From assembly GCF_024296665.1 (NCBI RefSeq), contig NZ_CP100762.1, positions 1,612,001 through 1,676,000 of the forward strand: a DNA stretch of 64,000 bases, in the 5' to 3' direction. The translations under genes were made by a program, and so were the position numbers. Of this stretch, positions 17,795 through 26,776 are shown in pieces; the stretch's first letter is position 1; every line of letters starts with the position of its first letter. The DNA comes from Salinilacihabitans rarus (lineage in GTDB: Archaea > Halobacteriota > Halobacteria > Halobacteriales > Natrialbaceae). Under the pieces are notes generated by a model. That model was not told where the DNA came from. It did not search any database and saw only the letters and a list, made by a program, of their open reading frames with translations.

Positions 17795-19082
17795 CTCCGA
17801 GCCGCTGCTCTCGGTTCGAAACCTCGAAAAGCACTACCCGATCACCGAGGGGCTGCTCCGCCGGGAGGTCGGCACGGTCCGCGCCGTCGACGGGGTGAGC
17901 TTCGACGTCCGCCCGGGCGAGGCGGTCGGCCTCGTCGGCGAGTCGGGCTGTGGCAAGTCGACGACGGCGCGGGCTTCCCTCCGGCTGGAAGAGCCCACCG
18001 GCGGCGAGATCCGGTTCGACGGGGCGGACGTCCGGGCCTACGACGACGCCCAGTTGCGACGCTTCCGGCGCCGGGCTCAACTCGTCTTGCAGGACCCGGA
18101 CTCGGCGTTTAACCCCCGGCTGACCGTCGGCGAGGCCGTCGCCGAGCCGCTTTCCGTCCACGGACTGTCCGACCGCGACCGGCGCCGCCGCGTCGTCGAG
18201 GACGCCCTGGAGCGGGTCGGGCTGTCCGCCGACGACGCCGACGGCTACCCCCACGAGTTCTCCGGCGGGGAGAAACAGCGGATCGCGCTGGCGCGCGCGC
18301 TGGTCCTGAACCCGGACCTGATCGTCGCCGACGAGCCGGTGAGCGCCCTCGACGGCCGCGCGAAGGGCGACGTGCTCGGCCTGCTTGCGGACCTCCGCCG
18401 GGAGTTCGACGTCGCCGTCCTGCTCATCAGTCACGACGTCGACGTCGTCCGCCGGTTCTGCGACCGCGTCGCGGTGATGTACCTCGGGCGGATCGTCGAG
18501 CGCGGCCCCGTCGAGCGCGTGTTCGACGACCCGCGACACCCCTACACGCGGGTGCTGCTGTCGTCGGTGCCGTCGCTCGACCCGAACGACCCGATCGGAC
18601 GGACGGGACCGGAGGCCCCGACCGACGAGCCCCCCGACGCCTCCGACCTGCCCGCCTGCTGCCGGTTCCACCCGCGGTGTCCGGCGATCGTTCCGCCCGA
18701 CGAGGTCGACCTCCCGCGCGAGCAGTGGCTGGGCGTCGTCTCCCTCCGACTCCACCTCGACCCGGCGGCCGACGCCGACGCGTTCCGGGCGTCGCTGCCC
18801 GCGGCGGGCGAGGCCGGCCTGCGAGCGCGGTTCGACCTCCCGGAGCGGCTGGCGGACCCGGCGGTCGACGAGGCGGTCTCGGCCGCGGCCGCGGCCGTCG
18901 AGGCGGGCGACCTCGCGGCGGCCCGAGAGCGACTCGCCGAGGCGACGACGTCGGTCTGCGAGCGCGAGTCGCCCGCGCTGACCGACGCGCACGCCGACCG
19001 CCCCGTCGCCTGTCACCGGTTCGATCCCTCGGTCCCCGGGGAGCCGGAGACGGGCGTCCCGGTGCGGTCGCTCGAGGACTGA
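17787..19082 (+). CDS. dppF: Dipeptide/oligopeptide ABC transporter ATPase, DppF type
   Basis: A 431-residue ABC ATPase with Walker [11 protein letters not shown]-loop [10 protein letters not shown], signature [12 protein letters not shown], Walker [13 protein letters not shown] and switch SHDVDVV. The usual C-terminal oligopeptide domain begins with CCRFHPRCP, but an insertion of about 100 acidic residues separates these cysteines from the final VACHRFDP. The insertion may be a helical bundle. The start is GTG 17787 inside the end of dppD. It is the last gene of the dppCDF operon. Confidence 0.9.
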   Translation: MTDSEPLLSVRNLEKHYPITEGLLRREVGTVRAVDGVSFDVRPGEAVGLVGESGCGKSTTARASLRLEEPTGGEIRFDGADVRAYDDAQLRRFRRRAQLVLQDPDSAFNPRLTVGEAVAEPLSVHGLSDRDRRRRVVEDALERVGLSADDADGYPHEFSGGEKQRIALARALVLNPDLIVADEPVSALDGRAKGDVLGLLADLRREFDVAVLLISHDVDVVRRFCDRVAVMYLGRIVERGPVERVFDDPRHPYTRVLLSSVPSLDPNDPIGRTGPEAPTDEPPDASDLPACCRFHPRCPAIVPPDEVDLPREQWLGVVSLRLHLDPAADADAFRASLPAAGEAGLRARFDLPERLADPAVDEAVSAAAAAVEAGDLAAARERLAEATTSVCERESPALTDAHADRPVACHRFDPSVPGEPETGVPVRSLED

Positions 19083-19087
19083 GTCGG

Positions 19088-19459
19088 TTACCGCTCCATC
19101 TGGACGCTCGACCCGAGGTACTTCGAGAGCACCTCGGTCACGTCGTCGGCCTTGAACGCCTCGAGGTCGGCCGCGATCGCCTCCTTCAGCGCCGCGACGT
19201 ACGCCTCGTCGGCGTGCAGGCCCGCGAACTCGACGGACTCGACCGGGACGCCGATCCTCTCGGCGAACACCTCCCGGGCGTAGGCCCGGTCGTTGACCTC
19301 GCCACGCCAGAGGAAGTCACGGAAGAACAGCCACCCCTCCTCGCCGGGTTCGGCCGCGTCGAGGTAACAGCGCGTCTCGAAGGTCGCCGGCTCGAGCGAG
19401 ACGTCGGCGGCCGCGGGCTCGATTCGCAGACGCACCCGGAAGGCGTACCGCGCGTCCAT
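19088..19459 (-). CDS. LWR-salt protein (haloarchaeal family)
   Basis: A 123-residue protein with the namesake Leu-Trp-Arg motif in FLWRGEVNDRAYAREVF. It belongs to a small family found in halophilic archaea whose function is unknown. It begins exactly where the pterin dehydratase gene ends (no gap), so the two are surely one transcript. There is no signal peptide or membrane segment. Confidence 0.75.
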   Translation of the reverse strand: MDARYAFRVRLRIEPAAADVSLEPATFETRCYLDAAEPGEEGWLFFRDFLWRGEVNDRAYAREVFAERIGVPVESVEFAGLHADEAYVAALKEAIAADLEAFKADDVTEVLSKYLGSSVQMER

Positions 19460-19738
19460 CTAGGTGCGCTCTGTCTCGATCAACTCCGCCATCTCGATGT
19501 CGTCGTCGGTGATGCCGCCGGCCTCGTGGCTCGTCAGACGGATCTCGAGTTCCTCGTAGCGGACGATCATCTCGGGGTGGTGGTACTGCGCCTCGGCGAT
19601 CTCGCCGATCATCTGCGCGAAGTTGACCCCGCGCATGTAGTCGTCGAACTCGTAGACGCGAACGATCTCGTCGCCGTCGCGCTCCCATCCCTCGGGGAGC
19701 CGTTCGGCGACTTCGTCGTCCGAAAGCACGTCGGCCAT
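19460..19738 (-). CDS. 4a-hydroxytetrahydrobiopterin dehydratase (PCD/DCoH)
   Basis: A 92-residue protein covering the whole PCD fold. The active-site histidines are in AQYHHPEMIV, and a later conserved histidine is in RLTSHEAGGITDDD. The N-terminal LPEGWERDGDEIVRVYEFDD is typical. It recycles 4a-carbinolamine pterins, usually for aromatic amino acid hydroxylases, though in archaea without such enzymes it may serve pterin cofactor metabolism, perhaps linked to molybdopterin. It is the first gene of a pair with the LWR-salt gene. Confidence 0.9.
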   Translation of the reverse strand: MADVLSDDEVAERLPEGWERDGDEIVRVYEFDDYMRGVNFAQMIGEIAEAQYHHPEMIVRYEELEIRLTSHEAGGITDDDIEMAELIETERT

Positions 19739-19824
19739 GATCGGCCGAACGCGAGCCAGTCAAATAACGATTGTGCCCACGGCGAACGGACGAACAAACT
19801 AGCCGAGGCGGCGGCGATGGCCGC

Positions 19825-21135
19825 TCAGTCGTCCTCGGCCGCGCTGACCGGCACGTCGCCGGCGGCGGCCAGCAGCGCCGCGGCCGGCTCGGACTCGGAG
19901 CCGAACTCGGGGTCGAACAGCTGGAGGGCGGTGTTGATCGTCCGCCAGTCGTCGTCGGCGGCGGCCTCGCGCAGGCTCTGGGTCGGCGGCGCGAGCAGCT
20001 GGTTGACGAGCGCGTCGGCCATCGAGGCGACGACCTCGCGTTGCTCCTCGGAGAACGAGTCGTCGTCCAGCCGGGCGAGTGCGGTCTCGAGTTCGCGGCG
20101 CTTGATCCGCTCGGCGGACTCGTACATCGTGGCGATGGCCTCGTCCGCGCGGGTGCGCTTGAACTGCTCGACGAGCAGGTCGTACTCCTCGTCGATCATC
20201 GCCTCGACCTCGCGGGCCGCGTCGGCGCGCTGCTCGCGGGTCTCGGCGGTGAGTTCCTCGAGGTCGTCGAGGTCGTAGACGGTCACCTCGGGGAGGGCGG
20301 CCGCGCTCGGGCAGACGTCCCGCGGCTGGCCGAGGTCGACGACGACCTGCTCGCGGTCGCCGAGGTGGGCGGGTTCGAGCAGCGGGTCGTCGCTGTCGGT
20401 GGCGGCGACGACGACCGTCGCGCGCTCGGCCGCCCCTTCGAGCGCCGAGAGCGGAATCGCGCGTCCGTCGGCGTCGAGGTCCTCGACGACGTGTTCGGCG
20501 TGCGGGACGGTCCGGTTCGCGACGACCACCTCCTCGACGCCCGCGTCGGCGAGGCTGCGGGCGGCGAGCCGTCCCATCTCGCCGGCGCCGACGACGAGCG
20601 CGGTCGCCCCGTCGAGGGCGACGTCCGCGGCGGCGAGGCGGGTCGCGGCCGACCCGAGCGAGACGACGCCCTCGTTGATCGTCGTCTCGGTGCGGGCGCG
20701 TTCGCCGACGTGGATGGCCTTCGTGACCGCAAGCTCCAGCAGCGGGCCGATCCCGCCGGCCGTGCGGGCGTCCTCGTAGGCGTCGCGCACCTGGCCGATG
20801 ATCTGGTCCTCGCCGAGGACGACCGACTCCAGGCCCGCGGCCACCCGCAGGAGGTGACGCAGGCTCGCGTCGTGGCCGCTGTGGACGACGGCGTCGTCGT
20901 CGACGCCCGCGAAGAACTCCCCGAGGACGCCCTCGCCGCCGGCGGCCTCGGGGGTGACGACGTACGCCTCGACCCGGTTGCACGTCGAGAGGACGAACGC
21001 CTCCTCGACTGCCGGCCGGGAGAGCAGGTCGGCGACGCCGGCACGGTGGCTCTCCGGACTGGCGGCCGAGAGGTCGTCGACGCTCCCGCTGTCGTGGGTG
21101 ACCCGGGCACCAGAGACGACGCCCGCGGGGGTCAC
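19825..21135 (-). CDS. hemA: Glutamyl-tRNA reductase
   Basis: A 436-residue protein with the catalytic cysteine in LSTCNRVEAY (C52), the region GLESVVLGEDQIIGQVRDAY, the NADPH-binding GAGEMGRLAARSL, and a C-terminal helical dimerisation domain ending in an acidic Ala-rich tail. It makes glutamate-1-semialdehyde from glutamyl-tRNA, the first committed tetrapyrrole step. The GTG at 21135 overlaps the stop of the upstream Met8-like gene (GTGA). It forms a tetrapyrrole operon with the two genes before it. Confidence 0.95.
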   Translation of the reverse strand: MTPAGVVSGARVTHDSGSVDDLSAASPESHRAGVADLLSRPAVEEAFVLSTCNRVEAYVVTPEAAGGEGVLGEFFAGVDDDAVVHSGHDASLRHLLRVAAGLESVVLGEDQIIGQVRDAYEDARTAGGIGPLLELAVTKAIHVGERARTETTINEGVVSLGSAATRLAAADVALDGATALVVGAGEMGRLAARSLADAGVEEVVVANRTVPHAEHVVEDLDADGRAIPLSALEGAAERATVVVAATDSDDPLLEPAHLGDREQVVVDLGQPRDVCPSAAALPEVTVYDLDDLEELTAETREQRADAAREVEAMIDEEYDLLVEQFKRTRADEAIATMYESAERIKRRELETALARLDDDSFSEEQREVVASMADALVNQLLAPPTQSLREAAADDDWRTINTALQLFDPEFGSESEPAAALLAAAGDVPVSAAEDD

Positions 21136-21788
21136 GTCGGCTCACCTCCGGTAGCGCGTTCGTCGGCCAGCACGTCCGCTATCACTTGTTGGCTCTTGGC
21201 GGTACCCGTACGTAAAGCTGTCCAAACGGCCGACGAATTGACGACCTCGGTAACCAGTTCGCGCCGCCGTTCCGGGGGCACGTCCCGCGCTTCGAGTTCG
21301 GACCGAAGCTCCGCCAGTAGCGTCGCCATCTCGCCGGCGCCCGCGAGGCGCTCCTCGAAGTCCTCCCGGAGGTACCGGCTCAGGGCGGGTGCCTGCCCGC
21401 CGGTGGCGACGGCGACGACCACGGGGTCCTCGCGGACCGTGGCCGGGACGACGACGCTCCCCGGGTCGCGCTCGCCGGCCCGGTCCGCGCGGTTGACGAG
21501 GATGCCCCGCTCGCGCGCGGCCGCGGCGACGGCGTCGTTGACGCCCTCGTCGTCGGTCGCGGCGACGACCAGCGCCGGGTCGGCGCTGTCGAGCCACGCC
21601 GGCACGTCGTCGGGGCCGGGGGCGGCGCGGACGAACGCCGCGTCGCCGAAGTCGGCGTCGGCGAACGTCGGGCTGACGACGACGACGCGCGCCTCGCGGG
21701 CGAACCGCCGGGCCTTCCGCGCGCCGACGGGGCCGCCGCCGAAGACGAGCACCGTGGCACCGCCGAAGTCGTGGAGCAGCGGGATCAT
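21132..21788 (-). CDS. Precorrin-2 dehydrogenase / Met8-like siroheme synthase subunit
   Basis: A 218-residue protein with an N-terminal NAD-binding Rossmann fold (GATVLVFGGGPVGARKARRF) and the Met8 middle (VVAATDDEGVNDAVAAAARE, ILVNRADRAGERDPGSVVVP, APALSRYLREDFEERL). It oxidises precorrin-2 to sirohydrochlorin and may also insert iron. It lies between the siroheme decarboxylase gene and hemA, all on the minus strand with 7-base or overlapping junctions. This matches the siroheme-dependent heme route. Confidence 0.9.
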   Translation of the reverse strand: MIPLLHDFGGATVLVFGGGPVGARKARRFAREARVVVVSPTFADADFGDAAFVRAAPGPDDVPAWLDSADPALVVAATDDEGVNDAVAAAARERGILVNRADRAGERDPGSVVVPATVREDPVVVAVATGGQAPALSRYLREDFEERLAGAGEMATLLAELRSELEARDVPPERRRELVTEVVNSSAVWTALRTGTAKSQQVIADVLADERATGGEPT

Positions 21789-21795
21789 GGTCTCG

Positions 21796-22875
21796 TTAGC
21801 GGGCGCGCGTGTTCGCGTCCGCGCGCTCGGCCAGTCGGATGCCGGTCTTCTTCAGGATCCGCGTCGAGAACAGGGTGTCCCAGTCGTCCTCGCCGACGTC
21901 CCAGTACTCGGCCATCGTCTCGCGGACCTGCTCGACGCGCCGGCGGCTCTCGGCCTCGGTGCGGCCGTGGGTCATCGCGAAGACGTTGTACGGCCAGACG
22001 CCCTCGTGGCGCGGCCGCTCGTAGCAGTGGGTGACGAACGGGAGCGCGGCGACCGCCGGGCCGACCTCGCCGACGACGTCGTCGGGGACGTTCCAGACGG
22101 TCATCCCGTTTTCCGTGTAGCCGAGCGCGTAGTGGTTCGGCACGACGCCGATGCGGCGGATCTTCCCTTCGGCCTCGAAGCGCTTGAGGGTCGCGAGGAC
22201 CCACTCGCGGTCGCGGCCGACCGCCTCGGCGACGTCGGCGTACGGCGTCTCGGTGAGCGGGAGGCCGTCCTGTACTTCGAGGACGAGGTCCCGTTCGGCC
22301 GGCGAGAGCGTCCGGTCGTCGGTCGGTGCGACCTCCGGGCCGAGCTGCGAGAGGTCGATCCCGGCCTCGCCCGGTTCGTCGCCGGCGAGCGGGCCGTCGA
22401 CGTAGAACTTGGCCTCGACGCGGAACTCGCGCTGTTTGGGCAGGTCGTAGGTCTCCTGGCCCGTCTCGGCTTCGATCTCGGCGAGCACCTCCTCGATCCG
22501 TTCGTCCTCGGCGACGCTCACCACGAACCAGACGTTGAGGTGGGGGTGCTCGCGCTCGTAGTTGTGCGCGACCTCGCGGCGGGCGTTGATCGCCTCGACG
22601 ACCTCGTCGAAGCGGTCCGCGGGCGCGTGGGTGGCGACGAGCGTCGCCGCGCCGCCGATCTCGCTCGCGTTCACGAGCGGCCCGAACCGCGAGAGGACGC
22701 CCCGCTCGTCGAGGTCGCGGATCGTCTCGAGCAGTTCCGCGGCAGTGACGTCGACCCCGCGCTCGCGCATCGCCGCCGCGGCGGGTTCGAACGGCGCGGC
22801 GACGACGGGAAAGCCCCCCTGAAAGGCGTTGACGACGGCCCGCTCGCGCTCGGTGAGGTCGGCGTCGGAGTCCAT
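21796..22875 (-). CDS. Siroheme decarboxylase, fused AhbA-AhbB (Lrp/AsnC-like)
   Basis: A 359-residue protein built from two Lrp/AsnC-like halves. The first half is about residues 1-165 (HTH-like LTERERAVVNAFQGGFPV, then HPHLNVWFVVSVAEDE). The second half is about 190-359 (LSPAERDLVLEVQDGLPLTE, YALGYTENGMTVWNVPDD, CYERPRHEGVWPYNVFAMTHG). AhbA and AhbB act together to convert siroheme to 12,18-didecarboxysiroheme. A single fused chain is usual in haloarchaea. Met8-like and HemA follow in the same operon. It could be misread as a transcription regulator, but the tetrapyrrole context argues against that. Confidence 0.88.
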   Translation of the reverse strand: MDSDADLTERERAVVNAFQGGFPVVAAPFEPAAAAMRERGVDVTAAELLETIRDLDERGVLSRFGPLVNASEIGGAATLVATHAPADRFDEVVEAINARREVAHNYEREHPHLNVWFVVSVAEDERIEEVLAEIEAETGQETYDLPKQREFRVEAKFYVDGPLAGDEPGEAGIDLSQLGPEVAPTDDRTLSPAERDLVLEVQDGLPLTETPYADVAEAVGRDREWVLATLKRFEAEGKIRRIGVVPNHYALGYTENGMTVWNVPDDVVGEVGPAVAALPFVTHCYERPRHEGVWPYNVFAMTHGRTEAESRRRVEQVRETMAEYWDVGEDDWDTLFSTRILKKTGIRLAERADANTRAR

Positions 22876-22937
22876 ACGCGTTCGTCGGGACCGCCGCGGC
22901 ATAAGAGCCTCGGGACCGTCCCGCCGGGGGCCGCGAC

Positions 22938-23342
22938 TCAGTCGCCGCGGACGCCGGTGACCTCGAAGCCCATCTCCCGGACGTCTTCGAGGATCGCCTC
23001 GTGGTCGGCGCTCGCCTCGTAGTAGATCACGACGTCGAACGTGCCCTCGCGCAGCAGTTGCTGGCACTCCCAGACGAACGCCTCGTCCTCCAGAGTCAGC
23101 CCCTGGTGCTGGTTCGAGGAGAAGTCCGGGTCGTCGTTGCCGGAGTAGACGTAACAGTCCCGCGGGTCGTGGCCCGCGTGCTCGGCGATGACGTCGCCGA
23201 CGTCGATCGTCGCCTGCATCATCTGTACGTCCTCCTGGGAGCCGAAGTCGGTGTGAACGATCGCCCCGTTGAGTTCGATCTCGCCGGGTTCGAGCAGCGC
23301 CCTGGTCCGCTCGTAGAGGTCGTCGTCGATTGCGTCTGCCAT
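22938..23342 (-). CDS. DUF5778-like haloarchaeal protein
   Basis: A 134-residue soluble acidic protein of unknown function, found here as a single gene. Conserved-looking stretches are LNGAIVHTDFGSQEDVQMM and YVYSGNDDPDFSSNQHQGLT. I match it to DUF5778 from memory of the family's N-terminus, so the family name is tentative. The ATG at 23342 leaves a 62-base gap to the next gene. It has no membrane segment and no cysteine cluster. Confidence 0.65.
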   Translation of the reverse strand: MADAIDDDLYERTRALLEPGEIELNGAIVHTDFGSQEDVQMMQATIDVGDVIAEHAGHDPRDCYVYSGNDDPDFSSNQHQGLTLEDEAFVWECQQLLREGTFDVVIYYEASADHEAILEDVREMGFEVTGVRGD

Positions 23343-23502
23343 CGGTGGACCTCGACCCCCGGACGCCAAAGCGGTCACGATTCCCGCGTCGTCCGGCCCG
23401 ACCACGTTCGGCCTCGGACACGGGTGCTACGTCTTCACGTACCAGTCGACGGCGACGACGGACACACAAAAGACATAGTGTTCCGTCCACTCACGTCGTG
23501 TG

Positions 23503-24435
23503 ATGAGCGGGTGGCTCCGGCGCCGCGCCCGGACGGCCTACGAGCGGTTGCTCACGCGTGAGATCACCGGCGCGCCGACACACGTCGCGGTGATCCAGGA
23601 CGGCAACCGGCGCTACGCCAGACGGAACGGACGGGAGGCGCCGGACGGCCACCGTGCCGGCGCCGAGACGACCGAGCGCGTCCTCGAGTGGTGTCAGGAC
23701 GTCGGCGTCGAGGAACTCACCCTGTACGCGTTCTCGACGGAGAACTTCGAGCGCCCGCCCGACGAGCGCGAGGCGCTGTTCGACCTCCTCGAGGAGAAAC
23801 TCCGCGAGTTCGCCGACGCCGACCGCGTCCACGAGAACGAGGTCTGCATCCGCGTCATCGGCGACGTCGACCGCCTCCCCGGCCGGGTTCGGGCGGCCGT
23901 CGACTACGCCGAGCGGCGCACCCGCGAGTACGACCGGTTCGTCCTCAACGTGGCGCTCGCCTACGGCGGACGCAACGAGTTGCTCGAGGCCGCCCGCAGC
24001 GTCGCCCGTGACGTCGAGGCCGGCGACCTCGACCCCGAGGACGTCGACGTCCGGACGATCGAGCGCCGGATCTACGACCGCCCCGTCCGCGACGTCGATC
24101 TGATCATCCGCACCGGGGGCGACGAGCGCACCTCGAACTTCCTGCCGTGGCACGCAAACGGCAACGAGGCCGCCGTCTTCTTCTGTACCCCCTACTGGCC
24201 GGAGTTCTCGAAGGCCGACTTCCTGCGCGGGATCCGCACCTACGAGTCGCGCGCGGAGTCCTGGCGGCGCACCCGCGCGCGCCGTGCGCTCGCGCTCTTG
24301 CGGGCGGTCAGCGAGACCGAACTCGCCGAGGCGCGGGCGGTCGTCGACCGGTTTCGCGACTCCCTCCCGAGCGGCGAGCGCCCCGACGACGACGAACTCG
24401 AAGGTCTCGACGCGGAGCGGCGGACCGCCGACTGA
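23503..24435 (+). CDS. uppS: Polyprenyl diphosphate synthase (cis-prenyltransferase)
   Basis: A 310-residue enzyme with all catalytic marks of cis-prenyltransferases: VIQDGNRRYARR (catalytic Asp33), HRAGAETTERV, YAFSTENFERP and the substrate-binding RTGGDERTSNFLPW. It elongates isoprenoid diphosphates to long-chain polyprenyl diphosphate, the precursor of the dolichol-type lipid carriers used for archaeal glycosylation. The ATG at 23503 is chosen over a GTG three bases upstream. A C-terminal acidic extension follows the core. A degenerate paralogue lies at 24738-25343. Confidence 0.95.
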   Translation: MSGWLRRRARTAYERLLTREITGAPTHVAVIQDGNRRYARRNGREAPDGHRAGAETTERVLEWCQDVGVEELTLYAFSTENFERPPDEREALFDLLEEKLREFADADRVHENEVCIRVIGDVDRLPGRVRAAVDYAERRTREYDRFVLNVALAYGGRNELLEAARSVARDVEAGDLDPEDVDVRTIERRIYDRPVRDVDLIIRTGGDERTSNFLPWHANGNEAAVFFCTPYWPEFSKADFLRGIRTYESRAESWRRTRARRALALLRAVSETELAEARAVVDRFRDSLPSGERPDDDELEGLDAERRTAD

Positions 24436-24484
24436 GGCCCGCACCTCCGCAGTCGTTATGACAGCGCGCGAGTAACTCGAACGC

Positions 24485-24736
24485 ATGCCGCTTTTCCCTC
24501 CGATCGCCTCCCGCCGGTCGGCGCTTGACGGGGCCGTCCGCGACCTGTTCGAGCAGTCGTACGACCACGCGGTCGTCTACGGCGACCGCGACGGCGAGGA
24601 CGTCCTCCACGAGGGCCCCGTCCGCGTCCGCGCGAACGGCTGGCTCGAACTCGACGGCGGGCGACTGCTCTCGCCGGCCGCCGTCGACCACGTGGACGTC
24701 TACGACCGCGACGCGCCGGGGCCGGGCGAGGGCTGA
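24485..24736 (+). CDS. Small conserved haloarchaeal protein
   Basis: An 83-residue protein I do not recognise. It begins MPLFPPIASRRSALDGAVRD, has a beta-rich middle (DHAVVYGDRDGEDVLHEGPV, RVRANGWLELDGGRLLSP), and has no membrane segment. It lies 49 bases after uppS on the same strand and ends one base from the 3' end of the second, convergent cis-prenyltransferase gene. Its place between the two prenyltransferases hints at a shared role, but that is inference only. Confidence 0.65.
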   Translation: MPLFPPIASRRSALDGAVRDLFEQSYDHAVVYGDRDGEDVLHEGPVRVRANGWLELDGGRLLSPAAVDHVDVYDRDAPGPGEG

Positions 24737-24737
24737 C

Positions 24738-25343
24738 CTACCGGCCGAACCGCCGCGAGCGGTTGCAGAACTCGAGGACCGCCCGCAGGAAGTCCCGCTC
24801 GCGGAAGTCCCGCCAGTTGACGTCGGTGAAGTAGAGTTCCGAGTAGACCGACTGCCAGATCATGAAGTCCGAGAGGCGCTCGGCGCCGGTCTTGATCACG
24901 AGGTCGGGTTCGGCGGGGAAGACGAGGTGTTCCTCGACGCGCTCGGCGTCGATCTCCGCGGGCGCGAGGTCGCCCGCGTCGACGCCCTCGGCGAGCGTTC
25001 GGACGGCGCTCGTGAACTCGTGTTTGCCGCCGAGGCCGATGCCGACCTGGATCGGCGCGTCCGCGCGCGCGTCGTCGTCCGGACCGCGAACCGCCACCTC
25101 GCGGGGGGCCTCGACCGCCTCTAGCTGTCGCCGCAGCGTCGGCACCGCGGCCGCGTCGAGGACGCTCACGTAGACGGTCACGCGGCTGGCGTACTCCAGC
25201 GCCCACTCGAAGAAGGCCGTCAGCGTATCGTAGGCGCCGCGTTCGAGCAGGTCGCGCTCGGTGATGACGAGCGCGACGTGGTCCGGCGGCTCGCCGGCGT
25301 GTCGGCGGATCCGGAGGGCGAGGTACCGTTCGTACAGTCCCAC
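24738..25343 (-). CDS. Degenerate cis-prenyltransferase homologue
   Basis: A 201-residue protein clearly related to UppS in its C-terminal half (VEEHLVFPAEPDLVIKTGAE, SDFMIWQSVYSELYFTDVNW). The N-terminal P-loop-like signature with the catalytic Asp (DGNRR) is replaced by HVALVITERDLLERG, and the RTGG segment reads KTGA. It is about a third shorter than the active enzyme nearby. It may be a non-catalytic partner subunit, as Nus1/NgBR is for the eukaryotic enzyme, or an independent activity. It starts at ATG 25343 and converges on the small gene. Confidence 0.8.
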   Translation of the reverse strand: MGLYERYLALRIRRHAGEPPDHVALVITERDLLERGAYDTLTAFFEWALEYASRVTVYVSVLDAAAVPTLRRQLEAVEAPREVAVRGPDDDARADAPIQVGIGLGGKHEFTSAVRTLAEGVDAGDLAPAEIDAERVEEHLVFPAEPDLVIKTGAERLSDFMIWQSVYSELYFTDVNWRDFRERDFLRAVLEFCNRSRRFGR

Positions 25344-25447
25344 GGGGGAGCGGTTCCCGGCCGGCGACCAAACCCGTTACGGTCGAGCGGGCGTCGGCCC
25401 GCCCTTCGAGAACCTTAAAGTAACCCCCACAGAAAGGATCGGATATC

Positions 25448-26776
25448 GTGACAGCGTCCGTCCGGCGTGCGGGAGCGTTCGCCGCGCTCTCGACACTCTC
25501 GCTCGCCGCCCCCCTCTTCGGGCCGGTGCCAGCGGCGACGGTAGCCGCCGCCGCGTTGCTCGTCGCGCTCGCCGTCACCGACGGGCCGCTGTTCGACCTC
25601 TTCGCGTTCCCCTCCGACTACGAGGACGGCCGCCTCTACGGGCTGCTCACCTTCGTCCTCGCGGCGGCCACGCTCGGCCTCGTCGCGACGCGCTGGCCGA
25701 CGATGGATCTCGGCATCTTCGTCGGCACCGTTTTACTGATCGGGTACGGCGTCCTCGCCGAGCGGGTCGTCGCCGGCCGCACCGACGCGGACGTCCCGCC
25801 GGTCGCGGCGTTTACGGTCGTCGGCCTGCTGGCGGCGGTCGGCGGGCAGGCGGCCTCGCGCGCGCTCGTGGGAGCGCCGATCGAGTCGGCGCTCCCGGAG
25901 ATCGTCTTCCTCGCGGCCAGCGGCGCGTTGCTGGCCGCGCTGTTGCGGGACGTGCTGATCAGCTACGACGACCCGATCGTCATGCTCGCGGTCGGCCTCG
26001 TGCTGTGGCTGCTCGCGGCGCTGGAGCCGGCGATCGGGACGACCGGCATCGCGCTCGCGCTCGCGGTCACCGTCGCGATGGGGTCGATCTCCTACGTGCT
26101 CGGGGCCGCCTCGGTCACCGGGATGCTGACGGGCACCCTGCTCGCGCTGCTGACGATCGTCCTCGGCGGCTACGACTGGTTCGCGGTCCTCATCTCCTTT
26201 TTCGCGATCGGGAGCCTCTCGACGAAGATCCGCTACGAGGAGAAAGCCGACCGCGGCGTCGCCGAGGACAACGACGGCGCCCGCGGGGGCGGGAACGTCC
26301 TCGGGAACTCCGCGGTCGCGCTCGCGGCCGTCGTGGGGTACGCGGCGAGTTCGGCGGGGTTCGTCCCCGGCGCGGCCGACCTCTTCCTGTTCGCGTTCGC
26401 CGGCTCCGTGGCGACCGCGATGAGCGACACCCTCTCGAGCGAGATCGGCGGCATCTTCGACTCGCCGCGGCTGATCACCACGCTCGAACCGGTCGAGCCG
26501 GGGACCGACGGCGGCGTCACCTGGCAGGGCGAACTCGCCGGACTCGCCGGGGCGAGCGTCGTCGCCGCCATCTGCTACGCCTTCTTCCCGGAGGTCGACG
26601 CCGCGGCCGCGGCGGTCGTCGTCGCCGCCGGCGTCGTCGGCATGACGGTCGACAGCATCCTCGGGGCGACCCTCGAAGGGTCGGTGCTCGGTAATCAGGG
26701 CGTGAACTTCCTCGCGACGCTCGCGGGGGCGTTCGCGTGCGCGCTGCTCGTCCTCTCGGCGGCGATGCTCGGCTAG
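25448..26776 (+). CDS. DUF92 family integral membrane protein
   Basis: A 442-residue protein with about twelve hydrophobic segments, starting at GTG 25448. The DUF92 core is in the second half: YVLGAASVTGMLTGTLLALL, FAIGSLSTKIRYEEK, AGSVATAMSDTLSSEIGGIF and a C-terminal GMTVDSILGATLEG with QGVNFLATLAGA. The family includes plant VTE6 phytyl-phosphate kinase, so an isoprenoid-phosphate kinase role is possible, fitting the neighbouring prenyltransferases. The archaeal extra N-terminal half is less conserved. The stop overlaps the convergent dnaG by four bases. Confidence 0.88.
   Translation: MTASVRRAGAFAALSTLSLAAPLFGPVPAATVAAAALLVALAVTDGPLFDLFAFPSDYEDGRLYGLLTFVLAAATLGLVATRWPTMDLGIFVGTVLLIGYGVLAERVVAGRTDADVPPVAAFTVVGLLAAVGGQAASRALVGAPIESALPEIVFLAASGALLAALLRDVLISYDDPIVMLAVGLVLWLLAALEPAIGTTGIALALAVTVAMGSISYVLGAASVTGMLTGTLLALLTIVLGGYDWFAVLISFFAIGSLSTKIRYEEKADRGVAEDNDGARGGGNVLGNSAVALAAVVGYAASSAGFVPGAADLFLFAFAGSVATAMSDTLSSEIGGIFDSPRLITTLEPVEPGTDGGVTWQGELAGLAGASVVAAICYAFFPEVDAAAAAVVVAAGVVGMTVDSILGATLEGSVLGNQGVNFLATLAGAFACALLVLSAAMLG

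Noticed and set aside
21796-22875. An Lrp/AsnC transcription regulator
   Set aside because: The duplicated Lrp-like halves and the position in a tetrapyrrole operon fit the fused siroheme decarboxylase AhbA-AhbB.
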